NCBI GenBank assembly: GCA_002694945.1
Contig: NZNP01000038.1
Location: 42,235-47,773 of the forward strand
DNA length: 5,539 bases
Reading direction: 5' to 3'
Origin: Gammaproteobacteria bacterium
GTDB lineage: Bacteria; Pseudomonadota; Gammaproteobacteria; Pseudomonadales; Azotimanducaceae
The notes below the pieces were generated by a model that searched no databases, had not been told where the DNA came from, and saw only the letters and a program-made list of their open reading frames with translations. A program made the position numbers and the translations under genes. This document shows positions 1 to 4,786 of this stretch, one piece after another; positions within the stretch are counted from its first letter, which is position 1; each line of letters opens with the position of its first letter.

Positions 1-51
1 GTGCTCCGCATCAACAAAGCTGAAATCATCGCTGGTTGGATTATTCTTCAT
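1..51 (-). CDS. Possible start of a gene leaving the left edge
   Basis: On the minus strand an ATG at 51-49 opens a frame with no stop to the window edge, reading MKNNPTSDDFSFVDAEH. It lies just beyond the prs terminator and points the same way, which is where a new transcription unit could start. A perfect TATAAT (minus strand, bases 60-55) ends only three bases before the ATG, so if it is the -10 box the message would be nearly leaderless. No Shine-Dalgarno sequence and no good -35 box are visible. Seventeen residues are too few to assign a family. This may be a chance open frame. Confidence 0.25.
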   Translation of the reverse strand, partial: MKNNPTSDDFSFVDAEH

Positions 52-132
52 GAAATTATATGTGACAGTCCTGGCTTGATTAGCTTGCTAAGTGAAGCCA
101 TTAATCTGATTGATATCCTATTTACGGTCCTC

Positions 133-166
133 AAAAAAAACCCGCCTTTTGGCGGGTTTTTGTTTT
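133..166 (-). terminator. Intrinsic terminator of the purN-prs operon
   Basis: A perfect 6-bp GC stem, CCCGCC (141-146) and GGCGGG (151-156), closes a 4-base loop. Read on the minus strand it is followed by eight uninterrupted T residues (complement of 140-133), a textbook intrinsic terminator about 100 bases past the prs stop codon. On the plus strand the stem is followed by TTTTTGTTTT, so it could also stop transcription arriving from the left. The longer unbroken T run favours minus-strand use. Confidence 0.9.
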
Positions 167-264
167 AGCCATTTGCAGATCAACCCACCAAGCACCCTAG
201 AATAATGCAGATTATGGCGATGAATATGTTGTCTACGTAAATCATTTGGAGAATGTTAGCACTT

Positions 265-1284
265 TTACTCATTGTGAACACCCGTGACGCTCCCTCTTGC
301 ATTGATCTTCTCGAGTATTTGCGCGACTAACGGTTCTAAGGGGAAAGTGTTGTACCAATCTGGAGCATCGCTATGGCTTATGACAGAGGTACCGACTAAT
401 TGGAATTTCCAGCCTTCCTTTATAGCTCGTTCATGGATCTTGGTGAGCCTGTGCCAGGCTGGTCCGCTCAAAATAGGATGTATGCAGGCGACGTTTATAT
501 CTCTTGCTCCTTGCTCTCTTAGTTCTTCGATAGCGGAAACGACTGAGCCCGCAGTGTCTATGATGTCGTCGACTAGCAGGATGTTACGATCCAAAACTTC
601 GCCGATCAGTGTGGAGTGAAATACTTGGTTAGGTTTTGAGTAATCCCTTTCTTTTGACAAAGCTGCTAGATTAGCAGACAACTCCTCTGCAAAGGCGCGT
701 GCGCGGCCGAGGTAACCAACGTCGGGTGAGACGACAACCTCTCCAACGAGGTTGTTCTGCCTTAACCATCGGACAAGGTGACGAGTGAGAAAGATGTTTT
801 CTAGATGCGCCATGGTCGGATTGAACATGCCAGCTATCGCATCATTGTGGATTTCCACGGTCAGCACTCTGTCGACACCAGCGCTTTGCAATAAGCGGGC
901 GAATAAACCTGCACTGATACCTTCTCGCGTACGTCCTTTGCGCTTATCCTGGCGCGAACCGGGGTAGTAGGGAAGTACCGCTGTGATGTACTGAGCGTCA
1001 GATAGGGCGGCAGCTTCTATGGCATGTAGCAACATAAGGAAGCGATCATATATACTTTTATCATCCTGTGGGCCTGCAGCTGACTGGAAAATATAGACGT
1101 CGTGCCCGCGAACATTCGCTCCTATTTCAAATTTACCCTCACTGCAGGCAAACCAGGTTTCGGTCGTGGGGATGAGGAGTTGTCCCAAGTGTCTTGCAAC
1201 TGTCTCTGCAAATGTACGGCCCGACTCACATGTCATCAGAGCAATGGGTGCGCGTGGGTTTTTTCGATTGCGACCGGAAGTCAT
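265..1284 (-). CDS. prs: Ribose-phosphate pyrophosphokinase (PRPP synthetase)
   Basis: Cytoplasmic enzyme making PRPP from ribose 5-phosphate and ATP for purine, pyrimidine, His, Trp and NAD synthesis. At 339 residues it is a little longer than the E. coli enzyme (315). It has two phosphoribosyltransferase-type domains. Visible signatures are LPYYPGSRQDK at 104-114 (ATP site), LTVEIH ending at His146, SPDVG at 186-190, and the ribose-phosphate/PRPP loop LLVDDIIDTAGS at 236-247. A Lys-x-Arg pair (K211, R213) sits where the catalytic flexible loop is expected, matching K194/R196 of E. coli as I recall the alignment. The N-terminal dozen residues and an insert around 72-80 make it differ from the standard short form, so it could be a second paralogue. 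The ATG overlaps the purN stop codon (ATGA) and no well-placed ribosome binding site is visible, so translation is probably coupled to purN. The family call is secure. Confidence 0.95.
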   Translation of the reverse strand: MTSGRNRKNPRAPIALMTCESGRTFAETVARHLGQLLIPTTETWFACSEGKFEIGANVRGHDVYIFQSAAGPQDDKSIYDRFLMLLHAIEAAALSDAQYITAVLPYYPGSRQDKRKGRTREGISAGLFARLLQSAGVDRVLTVEIHNDAIAGMFNPTMAHLENIFLTRHLVRWLRQNNLVGEVVVSPDVGYLGRARAFAEELSANLAALSKERDYSKPNQVFHSTLIGEVLDRNILLVDDIIDTAGSVVSAIEELREQGARDINVACIHPILSGPAWHRLTKIHERAIKEGWKFQLVGTSVISHSDAPDWYNTFPLEPLVAQILEKINARGSVTGVHNE

Positions 1285-1865
1285 AATTTTTCAGCGAATT
1301 CCTTAATAGTACTTAGCAATAGTTGATGTTCGATAGCGTGTACTTTTTTAGCGAGTGTTGCAGCGGTTTCATTTTCTGCTACGCGAATACTTTTTTGCCT
1401 AATAACAGCACCCTCATCGTAGTTTACTGTTACATGATGCACCGTAGCACCGGTTTCAGCGTCACCTGCCGCGATGACGGATTCGTGCACTCTTTGTCCA
1501 TAGAATCCCTGACCGCCGTGTCTTGGCAATAAAGAGGGATGGACATTGATGATGCGGCCTTTGAATTCTTCGAGAACCAATGGTCCTATTTTCTTCATGT
1601 AACCTGCTAGTACGACGAGACCCACCTTTGCCTCAGTCAGCTTCGTGTTTATTGCTTTATCAATGTCTTCCGCGTTTTTATGTGTCGCGGTGGAAACGTG
1701 ATGAGCAGGTACGCTGAGTTCTGCGGCCCTTTTCATCACCGGAGCTTTGGAATTATTGCTTATCAAGATAGCTAGGTAGGCATTTAGTTCACCAAAGCGA
1801 CAGGCATCCGCGACGGATTGGAAATTTGTCCCTTGATGTGACGCGAGTATGCCGAGTCGAAGCAT
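1281..1865 (-). CDS. purN: Phosphoribosylglycinamide formyltransferase (GAR transformylase)
   Basis: Transfers a formyl group from 10-formyltetrahydrofolate to GAR, the third step of de novo purine synthesis, in the cytoplasm. The protein starts with the Rossmann-like LGILASHQGTN phosphate-binding segment. It carries the catalytic set of the family: Asn107 and His109 in INVHPSLLP, and Asp150 in the YDEG segment, counted from the ATG at 1865. That start gives 194 residues and places the catalytic residues close to E. coli numbering (N106, H108, D144). An in-frame ATG at 1904 would add 13 residues (MIGSFLAPNQIKS) that do not resemble the family. A -10-like TATAGC on the minus strand (1915-1910) would start the transcript near 1903, which also favours 1865. 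Neither start has a clear ribosome binding site. It is the first gene of an operon with prs, overlapping it by four bases. The GGQGFYG segment after HPSLLP differs from the E. coli loop but occurs in other PurN subgroups. Confidence 0.94.
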   Translation of the reverse strand: MLRLGILASHQGTNFQSVADACRFGELNAYLAILISNNSKAPVMKRAAELSVPAHHVSTATHKNAEDIDKAINTKLTEAKVGLVVLAGYMKKIGPLVLEEFKGRIINVHPSLLPRHGGQGFYGQRVHESVIAAGDAETGATVHHVTVNYDEGAVIRQKSIRVAENETAATLAKKVHAIEHQLLLSTIKEFAEKL

Positions 1866-1906
1866 TGACTTAATTTGATTAGGCGCAAGGAAGGATCCTA
1901 TCATGT

Positions 1907-1923
1907 TGCGCTATACTGGCGCA
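1907..1923. promoter_or_regulatory. Divergent promoter region with small inverted repeat
   Basis: The 74 bases between the chosen purN start and the copper chaperone start must hold both promoters. On the plus strand TATACT (1912-1917) is a good -10 hexamer for the chaperone gene, with a predicted start near 1924. On the minus strand the overlapping TATAGC (1915-1910) could serve purN. Both sit inside an inverted repeat, TGCGC (1907-1911) and GCGCA (1919-1923), spaced by seven bases. I see no convincing -35 box for either direction. The arrangement would make the two promoters mutually exclusive or commonly regulated, but this is inference from short motifs. Confidence 0.35.
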
Positions 1924-1939
1924 CAGTTTTGGAGATTCT

Positions 1940-2416
1940 ATGTTTCTGTTCTTGCGCTCTGTTTTAGTGTTTTTATTATTGTCTGCTTTTTTAGTTTCTC
2001 CCGTTAAATCCGAAGGTATAGAGGTCAGCGCATGGTCACGAGCTACTCCGCCTGGTGGAGCGACGGGTGCTATTTATGGCCGTATTGCCAACAACCAAAA
2101 TCATTCGGTCGGTCTTGTTTCAGTAGAAGTAGGGTTTGCGCAGCACGCCATGATCCATGAAACGGAGATTAAAAAAGATGGTGTGGCAAGGATGCGCCAC
2201 GGCTCTCTTGTGATTCCTGCAGCTGGTTCCGTACTGCTGGAACCAGGCAGTACCCACATCATGTTAATTGGCTTGAGCCTCGAATTATCGCCTGGTTGTC
2301 GATATCCCTTTCGTATGACCTGGTCTGATGGTTCTAGCAGTGATCATGATTTTTTGACAGGTGAGTTGGGACAGATGTTTCCACCCGATCCGGCCTTTCA
2401 TCAAGCCTGTTTATGA
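1940..2416 (+). CDS. Periplasmic copper chaperone, PCu(A)C family
   Basis: A 158-residue exported protein of the PCu(A)C family (DUF461), which carries Cu(I) in the periplasm and in characterised relatives delivers it to cytochrome oxidase assembly. Residues 1 to about 24 form a signal peptide: Arg6, a hydrophobic stretch at 8-20, and probable cleavage after VKS. The copper ligands of the H(M)x10Mx21HxM pattern are recognisable as His73, Met85, His106 and Met108. The spacing between Met85 and His106 is 20 rather than 21, and Glu74 follows His73. Extra cysteines at 120 and 157 could form a disulfide or add a metal site; the tail (HQACL) is not typical. GGAG at 1930-1933 is a well-placed ribosome binding site for the ATG. 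No Sco/SenC gene is next to it, so the usual partner is not visible here. The gene appears to be a single-gene unit, divergent from purN. Confidence 0.88.
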   Translation: MFLFLRSVLVFLLLSAFLVSPVKSEGIEVSAWSRATPPGGATGAIYGRIANNQNHSVGLVSVEVGFAQHAMIHETEIKKDGVARMRHGSLVIPAAGSVLLEPGSTHIMLIGLSLELSPGCRYPFRMTWSDGSSSDHDFLTGELGQMFPPDPAFHQACL

Positions 2417-2420
2417 ATCT

Positions 2421-2453
2421 GCGGGTTGTGGCGGTGAGCCCGTTAAATTTTAT
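2421..2453 (+). terminator. Possible weak terminator after the copper chaperone gene
   Basis: CGGGTT (2422-2427) can pair with AGCCCG (2437-2442), including one G-U pair, around a 9-base loop, only five bases past the chaperone stop codon. It is followed by TTAAATTTTAT, a T-rich but interrupted tract. Position and structure fit an intrinsic terminator; the broken T run makes it weak. Confidence 0.4.
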
Positions 2454-2559
2454 AACAACATCCGTTAGTGCCTGCAGTTCTTCCTTAACCCTGAGATGTT
2501 AAAGCTGTGTTGCAATGTCAAACCCGTCGGTAATTAGTGCAAATATTTTCGCCTAATTG

Positions 2560-2587
2560 TTGCCTCGTTAGAGATTTCTCTTACTAT
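2560..2587 (+). promoter_or_regulatory. Candidate promoter for the flavoprotein and nitrile hydratase genes
   Basis: The 257 bases between the copper chaperone gene and the next start contain no supported gene. Within them TTGCCT (2560-2565) and TACTAT (2582-2587) are a sigma-70-like pair with a 16-base spacer, each matching four of six consensus positions. The spacer contains the near-continuous inverted repeat AGAGA-TT-TCTCT (2570-2581), a plausible operator position. The predicted start near 2594 would give a leader of about 80 bases that includes the 2607-2631 hairpin. These motifs are short and could be chance. Confidence 0.25.
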
Positions 2588-2606
2588 CACATGGCGTCTT
2601 TGCGCA

Positions 2607-2631
2607 ACCTTAAGAGTTCTGATCTTAAGGT
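2607..2631. repeat. Perfect 9-bp inverted repeat upstream of the flavoprotein gene
   Basis: ACCTTAAGA (2607-2615) and TCTTAAGGT (2623-2631) are exact reverse complements separated by seven bases. It lies 42 bases ahead of the ATG at 2674. It is followed by TAAAAGCG-type sequence rather than a T run, so it is not an intrinsic terminator. It may be an operator for a dimeric regulator or a hairpin in the mRNA leader. Confidence 0.6.
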
Positions 2632-2673
2632 AAAAGCGTGATATCGTTTAGGTTTTGAACAAAGTCAATCGGT

Positions 2674-3141
2674 ATGCAAGCGGTATCTTGGTCAAATCTA
2701 GAATCAGTAGATAGTACCTTAGCGGCATTTGGGCAGGACCGGTTGGACGGTAAAGTTGCTTATCTCGCCACTGTCCGGAGGGATGGCCGGCCGAGAGCAC
2801 ATCCCGTTACGCCCGTCATTGGTCAAGGAAGAATGTTTATTTTCTTGGAGCCCAGCTCACCTCGAACTCGAGATCTGGTGGACAGCGGTGAGTACTGCCT
2901 GCACTGTGCCATGAGCGATAGTTCAGGCAGCAGCGGCGAATTTCAGGTAACTGGAACGGCAATACAGATAGATGACGCTGATATGCGACAAATTGCTGAA
3001 TCGGTCTCTAGTTTTCGACCGGCGTTACGTTCTGTGCTGTTTGAATTGCAACTTACGGAAGCTATGTCAACTTCATATCGTGGAGGACAACCTAAACGCC
3101 GTCGCTGGCAAGCTGGCGACCTTATTTTAAATCTATCATGA
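2674..3141 (+). CDS. PNPOx-like split-barrel flavoprotein
   Basis: A 155-residue cytoplasmic protein of the pyridoxamine 5'-phosphate oxidase-related (PNPOx-like) split beta-barrel superfamily. Members usually bind FMN, some F420 or heme, and the substrate cannot be predicted. The family pattern is clear at residues 28-48, where AYLATVRRDGRPRAHPVTPV holds the first strands and the cofactor-phosphate region, followed by MFIFLEPSSPRTRDLVDSGEYCLHC at 54-78, in which SSPRTRDL matches the common SPK-x-x-DL turn. FQVTGTA at 90-96 starts the later barrel strand. The lysine- and arginine-rich KRRRW lies near the end (141-145). An in-frame TGA six codons upstream limits the start to ATG 2674, which has no clear ribosome binding site. 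The gene ends in two tandem TGA codons, 46 bases ahead of nitrile hydratase beta on the same strand, so co-transcription is likely. It is not a true PdxH (about 215 residues) and not an aldoxime dehydratase. Confidence 0.8.
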   Translation: MQAVSWSNLESVDSTLAAFGQDRLDGKVAYLATVRRDGRPRAHPVTPVIGQGRMFIFLEPSSPRTRDLVDSGEYCLHCAMSDSSGSSGEFQVTGTAIQIDDADMRQIAESVSSFRPALRSVLFELQLTEAMSTSYRGGQPKRRRWQAGDLILNLS

Positions 3142-3187
3142 TGAGTGGAACGCTCGCTGTTGATAAAATTAGAAGAGTAATACTTTG

Positions 3188-3862
3188 ATGGATGGTATCC
3201 ATGATCTTGGAGGTAAATCTGGATTTGGCAAGGTTGACGTCGAGAGCGGTCTTCAGGTCTTCGACGAACGTTGGGAGGCTTCTGTATTTGCAATGACTAA
3301 CGCCATCGCTCGAGCAGGTGCTTTCCAAAACACTGATCGATTTCGTCATGCGATTGAACGGATTAACTCTGAGGCCTATTTGCAACACGGATATTACGGT
3401 CGTTGGTTAGGTGCGATAGAAAATCTGTTGGTGGAAGCGGGAATTATTGAGCAATCCGAGCTAAATCAGCGCGCATTCTCAAAGGGCGCGACCGCGACTG
3501 ACCTGATCGCCGCCCTTCCTTTAAAGAATCCAGACCCGATGGGGCCGGCGCCCAAACAAATCGGAAGTCAGAGAGAGGTCGTTGAAGCGCCTCAGTTCGT
3601 TTTGGGCGACCGCGTCAGATCGGTTGAACTGCCTGTCAAGAGCCATACCCGACTACCGGCATATGTCCGCGGAAAGGTTGGAGAGGTTGTTGCCTGGCAT
3701 TCGGGTTGGATTTTTCCTGACACAAATGCCCATGGTCTTGGAGAGCTTCCGAAACACCTCTACACGGTGAATTTTCTCGGCGAGGAACTTTGGGGAAAAG
3801 GCGGATTCTCAGTCAATCTTGATTTGTTCGAACCCTACCTCGAGATCGTTGATGATGAGTGA
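3188..3862 (+). CDS. nthB: Nitrile hydratase subunit beta
   Basis: Beta chain (224 residues) of nitrile hydratase, a cytoplasmic metalloenzyme that adds water to nitriles to give amides. It opens with the family hallmark [15 protein letters not shown]53 in RFRHAIERI and R155 in [13 protein letters not shown] align with the two beta arginines (56 and 141 in the Rhodococcus enzyme, from memory) that hydrogen-bond the oxidised cysteine ligands. The C-terminal SH3-like barrel follows: FVLGDRVR at 137-144, [11 protein letters not shown] at 176-186, HLYTVNF at 190-196, and [12 protein letters not shown] at 208-219. The linker around 100-135 varies in the family. The ATG at 3188 gives the canonical N-terminus; a TTG directly before it would add one residue and is unlikely. 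AGAAGAG at 3171-3177 is an acceptable ribosome binding site. The stop codon overlaps the alpha start, implying coupled translation and one-to-one subunits. Confidence 0.96.
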   Translation: MDGIHDLGGKSGFGKVDVESGLQVFDERWEASVFAMTNAIARAGAFQNTDRFRHAIERINSEAYLQHGYYGRWLGAIENLLVEAGIIEQSELNQRAFSKGATATDLIAALPLKNPDPMGPAPKQIGSQREVVEAPQFVLGDRVRSVELPVKSHTRLPAYVRGKVGEVVAWHSGWIFPDTNAHGLGELPKHLYTVNFLGEELWGKGGFSVNLDLFEPYLEIVDDE

Positions 3863-4430
3863 ATTAAAGGCACAGGCCATTCGAGCGGAGGCTCTCGAAT
3901 CGATTTTAGTGGAAAAAGGTCTTCTTACTAGGGATGAAGTTGATGAGGTTATTGCGACTTATAACGATCGCGTGGGCCCTATGAATGGAGCCCTTGTTGT
4001 TGCAAAGGCGTGGTCAGACGAAGAGTACAAAGCGCGATTGCTGACGGATGCGACGAGGGAAGTAGCCAATTTCAACTTCGATGGTGGGCAATGCGAAAAG
4101 CTGGTGGTAGTTGAAAATACGCCTGAAGTCCATAATGTTTTGGTATGCACGCTCTGCTCCTGCTACCCGTGGGCGGTGCTTGGTTTGCCTCCGAAGTGGT
4201 ACAAAGATCCTGCTTATCGTTCCCGTATAGTCAGGGAGCCAAGGGAAGTGCTTGCGGAGATGGGGGTAAACCTTGCCGAAGATGTCACAATACGCGTTTG
4301 GGATTCGAGTGCCGAGGTGCGTTACCTTGTGCTGCCAATGCGACCATCGAATACCGAGAATCTTAATGAAGCGGCACTTGCCGCGTTGGTTACCCGTGAC
4401 GCTATGATTGGCGTAGAAGTTCTGTATTGA
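3852..4430 (+). CDS. nthA: Nitrile hydratase subunit alpha, cobalt-type
   Basis: Alpha chain (192 residues from ATG 3852), carrying the metal centre. The motif VCTLCSC lies at residues 98-104 (bases 4143-4163). Cys99, Cys102, Ser103 and Cys104 supply the thiolate and backbone-amide ligands, and two of the cysteines become sulfinic and sulfenic acids in the mature enzyme. Thr100, and the YPW that follows, are typical of the Co(III) class; iron enzymes have Ser at that position and a different continuation. Other family blocks are [30 protein letters not shown] before the motif, LGLPPKWYK after it, [20 protein letters not shown] strand and the near-terminal [13 protein letters not shown]. Tandem ATGs at 3852 and 3855 are both possible; GAG at 3842-3844 sits at a usable distance. 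An ATG at 3819 in the same frame lies deep in the beta gene and would add unrelated residues. Overlap with beta is 8 to 11 bases. Confidence 0.96.
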   Translation: MMSELKAQAIRAEALESILVEKGLLTRDEVDEVIATYNDRVGPMNGALVVAKAWSDEEYKARLLTDATREVANFNFDGGQCEKLVVVENTPEVHNVLVCTLCSCYPWAVLGLPPKWYKDPAYRSRIVREPREVLAEMGVNLAEDVTIRVWDSSAEVRYLVLPMRPSNTENLNEAALAALVTRDAMIGVEVLY

Positions 4431-4440
4431 GTGATTCCTA

Positions 4441-4770
4441 ATGGACATAAGTGACAAAGCTCTGCCGCCAATGGAGAATGGCGAAGTAATTTTTGAAGCA
4501 CCATGGCAGAGCCGAGCTTTTGGTATGGCGAGAACTATGTGCGAAAAGGGGTTATTTGATTGGGATGAGTTCCGTGAAAGCCTTATCATGGAAATAGAAA
4601 AGGCGGAATTGGTGATGTCGCAACCAGATGAACAATATAATTATTTCGACTATTTTCTTGCCGCGATGGTTAGTTTGTTGAATGAGAAAGGTTACTGCCT
4701 TGCTCCTGAGCTGCGGGGGAGAGAAGCGGTCTTGGCTAATCGACCGCATGGGCACGACCATAATTACTGA
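4441..4770 (+). CDS. Nitrile hydratase accessory (activator) protein
   Basis: A 109-residue protein of the nitrile hydratase accessory family, the small activator (P14K/NhlE-like) that binds alpha and inserts cobalt with oxidation of its cysteines. It is beta-like at the N-terminus. Characteristic blocks are NGEVIFEAPWQSRAFGMA at 13-30, CEKGLFDWDEFRESLI at 34-49, and a YNYFDYFLAAMVSLLNEKG segment at 66-84, where relatives have a Tyr-x-x-Trp pattern. The tail RPHGHDHNY (101-109) keeps the histidine-rich end thought to help metal handling in cobalt-type activators. It begins 10 bases after the alpha stop with only a weak GAG as ribosome binding site, so it is translated from the same message. 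The order beta, alpha, activator is that of cobalt-type operons. Its last seven bases overlap the convergent gene. Confidence 0.92.
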   Translation: MDISDKALPPMENGEVIFEAPWQSRAFGMARTMCEKGLFDWDEFRESLIMEIEKAELVMSQPDEQYNYFDYFLAAMVSLLNEKGYCLAPELRGREAVLANRPHGHDHNY

Positions 4771-4786
4771 ATAAATTGCTCAGTAA
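4764..4786. repeat. Inverted repeat across the convergent gene ends
   Basis: TTACTGA (4764-4770) and TCAGTAA (4780-4786) are exact reverse complements with a 9-base spacer. The left arm contains both the accessory gene stop (TGA, 4768-4770) and, on the other strand, the DUF885 gene stop (TAA, 4766-4764). The stem is AT-rich and neither side has a clean T run, so it is at best a weak bidirectional terminator. Confidence 0.45.

Noticed and set aside
1..168. Plus-strand open frame from base 1 to a TAG at 166-168
   Set aside because: It reads through the terminator hairpin and its T run, has no family-like sequence, and its end is explained by the terminator.
284..1326. Plus-strand open frames at 284-619, 785-967 and 1102-1326
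   Set aside because: They lie antisense inside prs and the prs/purN junction, have no ribosome binding sites and no recognisable domains.
2607..2631. Inverted repeat as an intrinsic terminator
   Set aside because: No T run follows on either side in the needed position, and the stem is not GC-rich.
2674..3141. Flavoprotein as aldoxime dehydratase or true PdxH in a nitrile pathway
   Set aside because: Aldoxime dehydratases are heme proteins of roughly 350 residues and PdxH is about 215 residues; this protein is 155 residues and matches only the general split-barrel pattern.
3160..3169. TTGATAAAAT as a separate promoter for nitrile hydratase
   Set aside because: Used as a -10 (TAAAAT) it would start transcription within the ribosome binding site at 3171-3177 and has no acceptable -35 box.
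2943..3388. Minus-strand open frames at 2943-3293 and 3122-3388
   Set aside because: They are antisense to the flavoprotein and nitrile hydratase beta genes, both strongly supported by family motifs.
4014..4589. A 191-residue minus-strand open frame
   Set aside because: It is long but wholly antisense to nitrile hydratase alpha and the accessory gene, and its translation shows no domain pattern.
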